Position numbers and translations under genes: made by a program. The notes beneath the pieces were generated by a model, which was not told the DNA's origin, searched no databases, and saw nothing but the letters and a program-made list of their open reading frames with translations. This document shows, in pieces, positions 1 through 8,598 of a stretch of 64,000 nucleotides of DNA. The stretch covers positions 933,001-997,000 of the forward strand of contig NZ_CP013630.1 in the NCBI RefSeq assembly GCF_001664485.1. Direction: 5' to 3'. Each line of letters starts with the position of its first letter. The stretch's first letter is position 1. This stretch comes from Rhizobium sp. N324. Lineage in GTDB: Bacteria; Pseudomonadota; Alphaproteobacteria; Rhizobiales; Rhizobiaceae.

Positions 1-19
1 TCAAAGGCCTGAGAGCGCC

Positions 20-1459
20 ATGTCCGACGCCATATCGTTTCTCAAACCCCGCGCCGATGTCCTGGCCCGCCGCGCCCAGATCGTCGCCGATCTCACAGAT
101 CTGCTGCCGCCGGAATGCCTGGTGCATGAAGCGCGCGAGCTGGTGCCCTTCGAGACCGATGCTTTCGTGTCCTACCGTCGCCTGCCGCTCGCCGTCGCCC
201 TGCCGCGCAACACGGCCGAGGTCTCTGCCATCATGCGTTATTGCCACCGCTACGGCATTCCCGTCGTGCCGCGCGGTGCCGGCACCTCGCTTTCCGGCGG
301 CGCCATTCCGCAGGAAGATGCCGTCGTGCTCGGCCTGTCGAAGATGAACCGCATCCTCGAAATCGATCTGCCGAACCGCGTTGCCGTGGTTCAGGCCGGT
401 GTCACCAATCTCAATATCTCCGAGTCCGTCTCGGCGGAGGGCTTCTTCTACGCGCCCGATCCGAGTTCGCAGCTCGCCTGCACTATCGGCGGCAATATCG
501 GCATGAATTCCGGCGGTGCCCACTGCCTGAAATACGGCGTCACCACCAACAATCTGCTCGGCGTTCGGATGGTGCTGGTCGACGGCACGGTGATCGAACT
601 CGGCGGCAAGGCGCTGGACGCCGCCGGTTACGATCTGCTCGGCCTCGTCTGCGGCCACGAAGGCCAGCTCGGCATCGTCACCGAGGCGACGGTGCGGCTG
701 ATCGCCAAGCCGGAAGGCGCGCGCCCGGTGCTCTTCGGCTTCGAAGCTTCGGAAGAGGCCGGCGCCTGTGTCGCCGATGTCATCGCCGCCGGCATCATCC
801 CGGTTGCGATCGAATTCATGGACAAGCCGGCGATCGAGATCTGCGAGGCCTTTGCCCATGCCGGTTATCCCCTCGATGTCGGCGCGCTGCTGATCGTCGA
901 GGTCGAAGGTTCGGAAGCGGAAATGGACGCCACCTTGACGGACATTGTCGCAATCGCCCGCCGGCACGGCGTCAAGACCGTGCGCGAATGCCAGTCGGCG
1001 ACCGAAGCGGCGCTGATCTGGAAGGGCCGCAAATCCGCCTTCGGCGCCACCGGCCGCATCGCCGACTATATCTGCATGGACGGCACCGTGCCGCTCAGCC
1101 AGCTGTCGCATGTGCTGAAGAAGACGGCCGAGATCATCGATCATTACGGTCTGCGGGTCGCCAACGTCTTCCATGCCGGCGACGGCAACATGCATCCGCT
1201 GATCCTGTTCAACGCCAACGATCCCGAGGATGCCGCCCGCGCCGAGGCCGCCGGCAACGACATCCTCAAACTCTGCGTTGATGCCGGTGGCTGCCTGACC
1301 GGCGAACATGGTGTCGGTATCGAGAAGCGCGACCTGATGCGGCATCAATATTCCGAAGCCGATCTTGCCCAGCAGATGGCGGCGCGCGCCGCCTTCGATC
1401 CCGGCTGGCTTCTCAATCCATCGAAGGTCTTCCCGCTCGAAGGGCGCCCTGCCGCATGA
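20..1459 (+). CDS. glcD: Glycolate oxidase, FAD-binding subunit GlcD
   Basis: Flavoprotein subunit of glycolate oxidase, which oxidises glycolate to glyoxylate at the membrane together with GlcE and GlcF. The 479-residue protein has an N-terminal FAD-binding PCMH fold (about residues 55-230, including the loop VPRGAGTSLSGGA) and a FAD-oxidase C-terminal domain with the FHAGDGNMHP and LTGEHGVGIEKR signatures. The length is normal for GlcD. The stop overlaps the glcE start by 4 bp (ATGA), so the two are translationally coupled. Only 19 bp of upstream sequence is visible, so the promoter and any glcC regulator lie outside the window. GlcD resembles D-lactate dehydrogenases, but the adjacent glcE and glcF settle the call. 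Confidence 0.95.
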   Translation: MSDAISFLKPRADVLARRAQIVADLTDLLPPECLVHEARELVPFETDAFVSYRRLPLAVALPRNTAEVSAIMRYCHRYGIPVVPRGAGTSLSGGAIPQEDAVVLGLSKMNRILEIDLPNRVAVVQAGVTNLNISESVSAEGFFYAPDPSSQLACTIGGNIGMNSGGAHCLKYGVTTNNLLGVRMVLVDGTVIELGGKALDAAGYDLLGLVCGHEGQLGIVTEATVRLIAKPEGARPVLFGFEASEEAGACVADVIAAGIIPVAIEFMDKPAIEICEAFAHAGYPLDVGALLIVEVEGSEAEMDATLTDIVAIARRHGVKTVRECQSATEAALIWKGRKSAFGATGRIADYICMDGTVPLSQLSHVLKKTAEIIDHYGLRVANVFHAGDGNMHPLILFNANDPEDAARAEAAGNDILKLCVDAGGCLTGEHGVGIEKRDLMRHQYSEADLAQQMAARAAFDPGWLLNPSKVFPLEGRPAA

Positions 1460-2658
1460 TCGATCTGATGCCGACGAGCGAGGAGGAGGCGGCAGCGATC
1501 GTCCGCACCCATGCCGAGAGCGGCCGGCCGCTCGCTATCTGCGGCGGCGATAGCCGCGCCGGCTTCGGCAATGCCGTCGCCTGCGAGGAGCGGCTGCGCT
1601 CGACCGGGCTTACCGGAATCGTCGCCTATAATCCCGGCGAAATGGTCATGACGGTGCGATCGGGAACGCCGCTTGCCGAGGTCGAGGCGGCCCTTTCCGA
1701 AAGCGGTCAGATGCTCGCCTTCGAACCGATGGATCATCGCCCGGTGATGGGCACCTCGGGGGAGCCGTCCATCGGCGGCGTCTTTGCCGCCAATGTCTCC
1801 GGCCCGCGCCGGCTGATTGCGGGCGCCGCCCGCGACAGCCTGCTCGGCGTGCGCTTCGTCAACGGCAAGGGCGAGATCATCAAGGCCGGCGGCCGGGTGA
1901 TGAAAAACGTCACCGGCCTCGATCTCGTCAAGCTGATCGCCGGCTCGCATGGCACGCTCGGTTTCCTCACCGAAGTCACCTTCCGCGTGCCGCCGCGTCC
2001 GAAGACCGAGCGCACAGTGGTGCTGTCGGGGCTCAACGACGCCGAGGCGGCAGAGGCCATGGCTGCGGCCATGGCGCTGCCGGCCGAGGTCTCGGGTGCG
2101 GCCCATCTGCCCTTGACGGTGACGTGGAAATTCCTCGCCGGCAAACTGCCGGAGGGCGAGGCGACGGTTCTGCGTATCGAAGGCCTCGCCGGCTCGGTCG
2201 ATGTGCGTTTGGAAAAGCTTACGGCTGCAATGTCGGCCTTCGCAGCGGTGACGCGGCTGGACGAGCCGGAAAGCCGCAGGCTCTGGCAGGAAATCCGTGA
2301 CGTTGTGCCCTACGCCGATGCGACGTCGCGGCCGGTCTGGCGCGTCTCGGTCGCCCCCGGCACCGGCCACCAGCTGGTCGCGGCGCTCCGCCTCGAAGCC
2401 GGCGTCGACGCCTTTTATGATTGGCAGGGCGGTCTCGTCTGGATGCGCATGGAGGCCGGCCCCGAAGGCGAGCTGGTCCGCCGCTTTATCAAAGCTCTGG
2501 GCGGCGGCCACGCGACGCTGATCCGTGCCTCGGGCGAGGCGAGGGCGACAACCGCGGCGTTTCATCCGGAGCCCGAGGCTGTGGCGATGCTGTCGCGGCG
2601 GGTGAGGGAGAAGTTCGATCCGGCGGGGATTTTCAATCCGGGGAAGATGGGTGGCTGA
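1456..2658 (+). CDS. glcE: Glycolate oxidase subunit GlcE
   Basis: Second FAD-binding subunit of glycolate oxidase. The 400-residue protein carries a diverged PCMH-type FAD domain (LAICGGDSRAGFG near residue 26, then the GGVFAANVSGPRR and GRVMKNVTGLDLVKL motifs typical of GlcE) and ends in FDPAGIFNPGKMGG, the same tail signature seen at the end of GlcD. The start is fixed by the 4-bp overlap with glcD. glcF follows after about 280 bp occupied by a large inverted repeat, an unusually wide gap for this operon. Confidence 0.94.
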   Translation: MIDLMPTSEEEAAAIVRTHAESGRPLAICGGDSRAGFGNAVACEERLRSTGLTGIVAYNPGEMVMTVRSGTPLAEVEAALSESGQMLAFEPMDHRPVMGTSGEPSIGGVFAANVSGPRRLIAGAARDSLLGVRFVNGKGEIIKAGGRVMKNVTGLDLVKLIAGSHGTLGFLTEVTFRVPPRPKTERTVVLSGLNDAEAAEAMAAAMALPAEVSGAAHLPLTVTWKFLAGKLPEGEATVLRIEGLAGSVDVRLEKLTAAMSAFAAVTRLDEPESRRLWQEIRDVVPYADATSRPVWRVSVAPGTGHQLVAALRLEAGVDAFYDWQGGLVWMRMEAGPEGELVRRFIKALGGGHATLIRASGEARATTAAFHPEPEAVAMLSRRVREKFDPAGIFNPGKMGG

Positions 2659-2717
2659 GATGTCGTTTTCGAGCTATCTGGGAATATCGGCCTTGAGAGA
2701 TGGTACTAAGGCTGGGC

Positions 2718-2890
2718 TTGCTCCCTCTTCTCCCCAGCGGGGAGAAGGTGGCCCGAAGGGTCGGATGAGGGGGGCGGCACGGCAGAAGTCATCTTCGCTT
2801 GCCGCTCAGATGCTCGCTCCTTTCGTCGCTCACCCCCTCATCGCCTCGCTTTGCTCGGCACTTCTCCCCGCTGGGGAGAAGAGGGAGCAA
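2718..2890. repeat. RIME-like intergenic element with a perfect 30-bp inverted repeat
   Basis: The arms 2718-2747 and 2861-2890 are exact reverse complements over 30 bp, and each arm contains its own small palindrome (CTTCTCCCC/GGGGAGAAG type). The interior has the GGATGAGGGG and CCCCTCATC blocks shared with the other copies at about 10.7, 17.6 and 27 kb. The layout matches the RIME elements described in Rhizobium. It lies between glcE and glcF. A 96-codon open frame running through it (2651-2941) is a by-product of the repeat. Confidence 0.8.
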
Positions 2891-2941
2891 GTGGCTACTG
2901 CCTCGCTCCAGCGCAATGAAACCCCGCTGGAGGCCGCATAA

Positions 2942-4252
2942 ATGCAAACCAACTTCACCCTTGCCCAGCTCCTCGACCCCGATGTCGCCGAATCCGAGCA
3001 AATCCTGCGCAAATGCGTCCATTGCGGTTTCTGCACCGCCACCTGTCCCACCTATGTGACGCTCGGCAACGAACTCGACAGTCCGCGCGGCCGGATCTAC
3101 CTGATCAAGGACATGCTGGAAAACGGCCGGCCGGCCGATGCCGAGGTCGTCACCCATATCGACCGCTGTCTCTCCTGCCTGGCCTGCGTCACCACCTGTC
3201 CCTCCGGCGTCGACTACATGCATCTGGTCGATCACGCCCGCGCCCATATCGAAAAGACCTACAAGCGCCCCTTCATGAACAGGTTGACGCGCGCCATCCT
3301 TGCCGCCGTGCTGCCCTATCCCGGCCGCTTCCGCCTGGCGCTCAATCTCGCCCGTCTCGGCCGGCCCTTCGCCGGGCTGATGCGGGGAGCGGCGCTCAAA
3401 CCCTTTGCCGCCATGCTGGCGCTTGCGCCGCGCCGTGTGCCCGCAGCGTCCGCCTTGGCAAAACCCGGCAGCTATCTGCCTGAAGCCGAACGGCGCGGCC
3501 GGGTGGCGATGCTGTCCGGCTGCGCCCAGCCGGTGCTCGATCCCGGCATCAATGCGGCGGCGATCCGGCTGCTGACGCGACTTGGCGTCGAGGTGGTACT
3601 GCCGGAAGGCGAGGTCTGCTGCGGGTCGCTCGTCCATCACATGGGCCGCGCCGAGCAGGCGCTCGAAAGTGCGCGGGCCAATGTGGATCTCTGGACACGC
3701 GAAATCGACGGGCAGGGGCTTGACGCGATCGTCATCACCGCCTCTGGCTGCGGCACGACGATCAAGGATTACGGCCATATGCTGCGCCTCGATCCCGCCT
3801 ATGCGACAAAGGCGGCGAGGGTCTCAGGCCTTGCCAAGGATATCACCGAATATCTCGCAACCCTCGAGCTGCCGGCGCACATGCCGAAGAGCATCACCGT
3901 CGCCTATCACTCCGCCTGTTCCATGCAGCACGGCCAGCGCATCACGCTGACGCCGAAGCAATTGCTCAAAGCGGCGGGCTTTACCGTGCGCGATCCCGCC
4001 GAAGGCCATCTCTGCTGCGGCTCGGCCGGCACTTATAACATCATGCAGCCGGAGATTTCGGCGGCGCTGAAGGCACGCAAGGTCAAAAACATCGAAGCCA
4101 CCAAGGCCGATATCATCGCCACCGGCAATATCGGCTGCATCACCCAGATCGCCACCGGCACCGGCATGCCGATCCTGCATACGGTCGAGCTGCTCGATTG
4201 GGCTTATGGCGGCGCTGTGCCGGAAAAATTAAGAGATTTGCCGTTAGGCTGA
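2942..4252 (+). CDS. glcF: Glycolate oxidase iron-sulfur subunit GlcF
   Basis: Iron-sulfur subunit passing electrons from GlcDE to the quinone pool. Two 4Fe-4S motifs are visible: Cys25, 28, 31, 35 and Cys76, 79, 82, 86, the second in CLSCLACVTTCP. Two CCG domains follow, with CCGSLVHHMG and CCGSAGTYNIMQ. The length of 436 residues is typical. A GGAGG ribosome site 8 bp before the ATG lies just downstream of the intergenic repeat, so the gene keeps its own initiation signal despite the repeat in the operon. Confidence 0.95.
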   Translation: MQTNFTLAQLLDPDVAESEQILRKCVHCGFCTATCPTYVTLGNELDSPRGRIYLIKDMLENGRPADAEVVTHIDRCLSCLACVTTCPSGVDYMHLVDHARAHIEKTYKRPFMNRLTRAILAAVLPYPGRFRLALNLARLGRPFAGLMRGAALKPFAAMLALAPRRVPAASALAKPGSYLPEAERRGRVAMLSGCAQPVLDPGINAAAIRLLTRLGVEVVLPEGEVCCGSLVHHMGRAEQALESARANVDLWTREIDGQGLDAIVITASGCGTTIKDYGHMLRLDPAYATKAARVSGLAKDITEYLATLELPAHMPKSITVAYHSACSMQHGQRITLTPKQLLKAAGFTVRDPAEGHLCCGSAGTYNIMQPEISAALKARKVKNIEATKADIIATGNIGCITQIATGTGMPILHTVELLDWAYGGAVPEKLRDLPLG

Positions 4253-4291
4253 CGTGAAAGGCCTGTCGGGCCTGTCTCGGGAGTTTGGACG

Positions 4292-4732
4292 ATGTGGCGG
4301 GGAATGATCGTATTTGCCGGACTGCTCGGTGCGGCGGGCGCCGCCCATGCCGACAGCCGTTTTTTCTGTTCTGCCGATGACAAGGAAGCGCGCTTCACGC
4401 TCGAGAGCGGCTTCGAAAGCGAAGCCGGCCACAAGCTCAACCATTTCCGCGGCGCGCTTGTCGTCAAGGACCCGGCCCAAGCGACCGTGTTCGGCAAACG
4501 TGTGTTCGAATCGCAGCATCTGACCAACCATTGGTCGCGCGCTGGCGATCTGCTGCTCGAAGTCTTCGACGGCGGCGAAGATGACACCGGTGGAGCAACG
4601 CTGGATCTCGTTGTGGTTGCCGGCGAACGCGGCAAGCCGGCGGCAAATTTCAGCGGCACCTATTCCCTGACGATCGCAGGCGGTGAAAAACCCTTTGCCG
4701 TCGAGGGCAAGGTCAGCTGCGGCACTAAATAA
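4292..4732 (+). CDS. Secreted hypothetical protein
   Basis: A 146-residue protein with a signal peptide (MIVFAGLLGAAGAAHA, cleavage after about residue 20). The mature part has only two cysteines, Cys26 near the new N terminus and Cys143 near the C terminus, so one disulfide is possible in the periplasm. It is rich in beta-type sequence and has no motif I recognise. It lies 39 bp after glcF on the same strand and could be co-transcribed, but nothing links it to glycolate. Function unknown. Confidence 0.75.
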   Translation: MWRGMIVFAGLLGAAGAAHADSRFFCSADDKEARFTLESGFESEAGHKLNHFRGALVVKDPAQATVFGKRVFESQHLTNHWSRAGDLLLEVFDGGEDDTGGATLDLVVVAGERGKPAANFSGTYSLTIAGGEKPFAVEGKVSCGTK

Positions 4733-4780
4733 AGCAATTTCAAAAGTGTGAAGCGGCATTCCGTCCGGAGTTGCGCCACA

Positions 4781-4816
4781 GCAAAAATTAGAGCGGTCCT
4801 CAATGGACCGCTCTAA
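4781..4816 (-). terminator. Rho-independent terminator of the outer membrane protein gene
   Basis: A perfect 12-bp stem (4788-4799 with 4805-4816, loop TCAAT) followed on the minus strand by TTTTT. It sits just past the stop of the minus-strand beta-barrel gene at 4825. Confidence 0.8.
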
Positions 4817-4824
4817 CGATTCAA

Positions 4825-5499
4825 TTACCAGTGGAACGACACGCCGACATTGACGGCATTGGTGAAGATGTTGGTCTTCAGGTCCACGCCGCTGTCGATC
4901 GGAACGTCGACACGTGAATAGGTGCCCTTGTATTCGACGAAGGTCGACCATCGGTCGGTCACCTTGAAGTCGACGCCGGCCTGGGCCTGCAGCGTCACGC
5001 CGCCGAATTCATAAGCCCAGGTCTTGCCCTCGGGGCGAATCACTTCGACATGCGGAATGTTCACACCGACACCGGCACCGAGATAGGGCGTCCAGCGGCG
5101 GGCCGGATCCTGGAAGCGATAGAGCCCGTTCACCGTCAGCAGGTTCAGGCCGTCGGTGAATTCGAAATGCGACCAGCCGGTCTTGGCGAGCGTATCGTCG
5201 TCGGCATAGACCTTGTCATGGGTATAATCGAGCGAAATACCCCAGTTCGGCTTGTTGAAATTTTCCAGCCACCAGGTGACGCGGCCGCCGTAGTAGGGCG
5301 GGCTGCCGAAGGACTTGCCTTCCCAGCCGGCGGTGAAATGCGTGCCGTCGGAAAGATCGACGCCGCTGTGCGGAGCCGTCTGATAGCCGCCGTAGATGGA
5401 GAATTGCAGGTCTTCCGCCGAGGCGGAGGCTGCCGAACAGATGGTGAAAAACGCGATGCCCGCAAGCAGGGAGGCGGAGGAACGCAGCGCATATGTCAT
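4825..5499 (-). CDS. Outer membrane beta-barrel protein
   Basis: A 224-residue protein with a clear signal peptide (MTYALRSSASLLAGIAFF, then an ASASA cleavage region) and alternating amphipathic beta strands. It ends in GVSFHW, the aromatic C-terminal residue that BAM-inserted barrels usually carry. It resembles the small OmpA/OmpW-like eight-strand barrels common in rhizobia, with motifs such as YGGRVTWW, RRWTPYLGAGVGV and VEYKGTYS. The start at 5499 is chosen over an ATG seven codons upstream because it gives a normal signal peptide and has GGGGCT upstream. It has its own terminator, so it is probably monocistronic. Ligand or role unknown. Confidence 0.8.
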   Translation of the reverse strand: MTYALRSSASLLAGIAFFTICSAASASAEDLQFSIYGGYQTAPHSGVDLSDGTHFTAGWEGKSFGSPPYYGGRVTWWLENFNKPNWGISLDYTHDKVYADDDTLAKTGWSHFEFTDGLNLLTVNGLYRFQDPARRWTPYLGAGVGVNIPHVEVIRPEGKTWAYEFGGVTLQAQAGVDFKVTDRWSTFVEYKGTYSRVDVPIDSGVDLKTNIFTNAVNVGVSFHW

Positions 5500-5572
5500 T
5501 GAATAGCCCCAATATTGCAAATATGTCGACTCCTAGGCACGTCTGCCAGCTTTCCGCCGCAAAGTCCAAGAG

Positions 5573-5608
5573 AAATAAAAGGCGCCTCTAAAAAGCGCCT
5601 TCGTTTTT
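5573..5608. terminator. Bidirectional hairpin terminator downstream of the first YkuD gene
   Basis: Stem AAGGCGC (5579-5585) with GCGCCTT (5595-5601). The minus strand continues into TTATTT and the plus strand into CGTTTTTT. It ends the minus-strand L,D-transpeptidase gene at 5622 and isolates the beta-barrel gene beyond it. Confidence 0.75.
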
Positions 5609-5621
5609 TAATAGGTGTTGC

Positions 5622-6308
5622 TCAGCCGCCGAACATGGTGCGGAGCACGTCGATGCCCCTGTCCTCGAAAGCGACCTTGCCCTGCTTGTTGCCGGGGCCG
5701 ATGACGATCACCTTGGTGCCGACGGGCGCGCGATCGTAAAGATGCGTTACGTCCTCGTTCATCATCCGGATGCAGCCGGAAGACATGTTGAGGCCGATCG
5801 TCCAGGGTTGATTGGTGCCGTGGATGCGGAAGATGGTATCGCGGCCGCCCTGATAGAGATACATGGCCCGCGCACCGAGCGGATTGTCCTCGCCGCCTTC
5901 CTGGTAAGCCGGAATGATGTGACCCTTGGCGGCTTCGCGGCGGCGCATTTCGGCCGGCGGTGTCCATGCCGGCCATTCGGCTTTGCGGCCGATCTTGACG
6001 ATACCCGACCAGCCGAAGCCGTCGCGGCCGACACCGATGCCGTAGCGGGTGGCGCGGTTGTTGCCTTCGACGAGGTAGAGATATTTGTTGTTGGTATCGA
6101 TGATCACGGTGCCGGCGGCTTCCGTCGTCACCAGCCGCACCTTCTTGCGCTTGAACTGCGGCTTCACATATTTCGGCATCTGCGCCACACGCACGACTTG
6201 CGCCGGACGCTGGGTGTTGTCGGAGCCGGCAGGCGCCGCAAAGGCGGATGTGGACATCAAGGACAGGACAAGTCCGGCCGCGGCCAGACCTGGCATCAAT
6301 TTGATCAT
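5622..6308 (-). CDS. L,D-transpeptidase (YkuD family), first of a pair
   Basis: Periplasmic L,D-transpeptidase expected to make 3-3 peptidoglycan cross-links or attach proteins to the wall. The 228 residues start with a signal peptide ending SAFA (residue 24). The YkuD domain covers about residues 66-205, with His163 in RIHGTN and the catalytic Cys179 in SSGCIRM. Rhizobial envelopes depend heavily on such enzymes. A paralogue lies 135 bp upstream on the same strand, separated by a weak terminator hairpin, so the two may be expressed independently. Confidence 0.92.
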   Translation of the reverse strand: MIKLMPGLAAAGLVLSLMSTSAFAAPAGSDNTQRPAQVVRVAQMPKYVKPQFKRKKVRLVTTEAAGTVIIDTNNKYLYLVEGNNRATRYGIGVGRDGFGWSGIVKIGRKAEWPAWTPPAEMRRREAAKGHIIPAYQEGGEDNPLGARAMYLYQGGRDTIFRIHGTNQPWTIGLNMSSGCIRMMNEDVTHLYDRAPVGTKVIVIGPGNKQGKVAFEDRGIDVLRTMFGG

Positions 6309-6399
6309 GATCGATTCCCCTCAAGCAAATCCGCCTGAAGCTACATGAACTTCTGCCCGATTCAAGATCGGCCCGGCCGGATAAAGCAATTTCGGGAAA

Positions 6400-6425
6400 G
6401 GAAGCCGCCTGTTCTTGCGGCTTCC
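6400..6425 (-). terminator. Hairpin after the second YkuD gene
   Basis: A 9-bp stem GGAAGCCGC/GCGGCTTCC with an 8-nt loop, followed on the minus strand by TTTCCC. The T run is short, so termination may be weak. Confidence 0.5.
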
Positions 6426-6443
6426 AAGATATCGTATGTGCCG

Positions 6444-7193
6444 TTACATGACGACGACGCGGGTTCCGACGCGGACGCGGTCATAGAGATCGACGACATC
6501 TTCGTTGCGCAACCGGATGCAACCGGAGGAGACGGCGCTGCCGATCGACCAGGGCGCGTTGGTGCCGTGGATGCGGTAAAGCGTCGAGCCGAGATACATG
6601 GCGCGGGCGCCGAGCGGGTTTTCCGCGCCGCCGTCCATCCGCGCCGGCAGGTAGTGGCCCTTGGCGGCTTCGCGGCTGATCATCTCGGAAGGCGGCGTCC
6701 AGTCCGGCCATTCCTGCTTGCGGGTGATCTTGTGGGCGCCGGCCCATTCGAAGCCGGGCTTGCCGACGCCGACACCGTAACGCCGCGCCTTGCCGCCATC
6801 CATCACCAGATAGAGGAAGCGGTTGTTGGTATCGATGACGATCGTGCCGGGTTTTTCCTGAGTGTCGTAATCGACCAGCTGCGGCAGGAATTGCGGCTCG
6901 ATCGGATGGCGGATCGACGGTATGCCCGGGCTTATCGCCGAGACGGTCTGCGGTGCGACTTGCGGCGCCTGGCGCAGCACCCGGCGCTGGAAAAGCCCGC
7001 GCTGCTGCTGTTGGACGACCGGCCGCTGGTAGACGACGGGACGAACCGCGCCGCCGCCGAGCTGGTTGATCCAGGGCGCGGTCAGGTCGGGGCTGAGCAC
7101 GACCGGCGGGCGGGTGGCGTAGCGGTCGTCTGCAAGGGCGGCCGTGGAGAAAATGCCGAAGACGGCTGCGGCGAGAACAAACTGTTTCATCAT
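6444..7193 (-). CDS. L,D-transpeptidase (YkuD family), second of a pair
   Basis: A 249-residue paralogue of the downstream gene, with a signal peptide (cleavage after about Ala21) and a YkuD domain at about 115-249 with His209 in RIHGTN and catalytic Cys225 in SSGCIRL. It differs by an extra proline- and glutamine-rich segment (about residues 28-100, including QQQQRG) between signal peptide and catalytic domain, probably a flexible spacer that lets the domain reach the wall. The gene starts with two consecutive ATG codons and either may be used. It is divergent from tag. Confidence 0.92.
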   Translation of the reverse strand: MMKQFVLAAAVFGIFSTAALADDRYATRPPVVLSPDLTAPWINQLGGGAVRPVVYQRPVVQQQQRGLFQRRVLRQAPQVAPQTVSAISPGIPSIRHPIEPQFLPQLVDYDTQEKPGTIVIDTNNRFLYLVMDGGKARRYGVGVGKPGFEWAGAHKITRKQEWPDWTPPSEMISREAAKGHYLPARMDGGAENPLGARAMYLGSTLYRIHGTNAPWSIGSAVSSGCIRLRNEDVVDLYDRVRVGTRVVVM

Positions 7194-7434
7194 CGGACGG
7201 ACTCTCTACAATGGCCGAAAATGCGCTGGCGGAGGCGTCCGCCCGCGAAAGACGCTGCCACCCAATCCGCCAGCGAATGGTAAAGATCGATTCATGAAAA
7301 CTCGACCCGTGGGATAAACTTTTCGTCAGGGTTACCGTTCGGTTTGGAAAGACGGTTTGCAAATGGTAAAGCCGGAATCATGACCGGAAAACCAGGCGGA
7401 CCGGCGAGCGGACGAACCCGGGAATGAAGCGGAC

Positions 7435-8064
7435 ATGAGCGAGACAGGCATTATCATCGGCGAGGACGGCAGGAGCCGCTGCCACTGGCACGCCAATCTG
7501 CCCGATTATCTCCACTATCACGATGAGGAATGGGGCCGCCCTGTCACTGATGACATCCGCCTGTTCGAGAAGATCTGTCTTGAAGGTTTCCAGTCCGGTC
7601 TTTCCTGGCTGACCATCCTGCGCAAGCGCGAGAATTTCCGCGCCGCCTTTGCCGGCTTCGATTTCGAAAAGGTCGCGCTTTTCGGCGACGAGGATGTCGC
7701 GCGCTGCCTTGGCGATGCCGGCATCATCCGCCATCGCGGCAAGATCGTCTCCACCATCAACAATGCCAGGCGCGCTCTGGCGCTGCGCGATGAATTCGGC
7801 TCGCTCGCCCATTATTTCTGGCGCTATGAACCCGGCCATAACGAGCGGCCAGCGGTGGTCGACCGGGAGCATATCGTCGCCAATCCGACGACGCCGACCT
7901 CGGTCATCATTTCGAAGGATCTGAAGAAACGCGGCTGGACCTTTGTCGGCCCGACCACAGTTTATGCTTTCATGCAGGCGATGGGTCTCGTCAACGATCA
8001 TCTCGAGGGCTGCTTCTGCCGGCCCGAGGTCGAGGAAATGCGCGCCGTGCTGGTGCGACCATGA
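7435..8064 (+). CDS. tag: DNA-3-methyladenine glycosylase I
   Basis: Base-excision repair enzyme removing 3-methyladenine. The 209 residues align well with E. coli Tag. The zinc ligands correspond to Cys16, His29 (YHDEEWG), His189 and Cys193 (NDHLEGC), and the catalytic glutamate corresponds to Glu50 in CLEGFQSGLSW. The GIIRHRGKI and KKRGWTFVGPTT blocks are also present. It overlaps the next gene by 4 bp (ATGA), so the pair is coupled. Confidence 0.95.
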   Translation: MSETGIIIGEDGRSRCHWHANLPDYLHYHDEEWGRPVTDDIRLFEKICLEGFQSGLSWLTILRKRENFRAAFAGFDFEKVALFGDEDVARCLGDAGIIRHRGKIVSTINNARRALALRDEFGSLAHYFWRYEPGHNERPAVVDREHIVANPTTPTSVIISKDLKKRGWTFVGPTTVYAFMQAMGLVNDHLEGCFCRPEVEEMRAVLVRP

Positions 8065-8570
8065 AAGAAGATGCATCCGTGAGAACATTGATCTCAGCCG
8101 CCACCCTTTTCCTCCTGACGGTCCCCGCTCTGGCGCAGACGCCGCAGCTCGATCCGGGCGAGAAGCTGGAGAAGCTGCAATTCCCGGCCGTCACCATGCA
8201 GCTCAAGGGCTGGACGAAGTTCGGCAACAGCCATGTCTACACGCTGCCGGTGCGCGCCGGCCAGCATGTGAAGATCGACTTTGCCACCAAGAGCAAATTC
8301 GCCTTCCTGGCGATCTTCGACCTGTCGAAACCGGATGACGAGGCCTTCTTCGGCACCGACGAGGACGGCATGAGCTTCGAGACGACGGTCAAGGAAAACA
8401 CCACCTGGCTGATGCGCCCCTATTATTCCAAGGTGTCGCCGCGCCGCGGCCTCGGCGCTCCCTTCAGCATCCTGATCGAGCCTTTGGCGGCTGCCCCGAA
8501 GCAGCAGCAACCGCCGGCCGAGCCGCAGCAGCCGTCGCTGTTTCCGAAGGCGCCTGCCAAACAGCAATAA
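8061..8570 (+). CDS. Secreted hypothetical protein with PPC-like fold
   Basis: A 169-residue exported protein with signal peptide TLISAATLFLLTVPALAQ. The mature part is a single beta-rich domain (about 45-145), and the stretch YTLPVRAGQHVKIDFATKS resembles bacterial pre-peptidase C-terminal (PPC) domains. The tail is rich in Pro and Gln (KQQQPPAEPQQP). The ATG overlaps the tag stop; an in-frame GTG at 8079 would give a tidier signal peptide. Coupling to a cytoplasmic repair enzyme is odd and probably reflects position only. Function unknown. Confidence 0.75.
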   Translation: MKEDASVRTLISAATLFLLTVPALAQTPQLDPGEKLEKLQFPAVTMQLKGWTKFGNSHVYTLPVRAGQHVKIDFATKSKFAFLAIFDLSKPDDEAFFGTDEDGMSFETTVKENTTWLMRPYYSKVSPRRGLGAPFSILIEPLAAAPKQQQPPAEPQQPSLFPKAPAKQQ

Positions 8571-8598
8571 GCCCCTGCCAAATAAGGGAGCGTCCGGC

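Noticed and set aside
2651..2941. 96-codon open frame between glcE and glcF
   Set aside because: It runs through the RIME-like inverted repeat and has repeat-derived composition and no motif.
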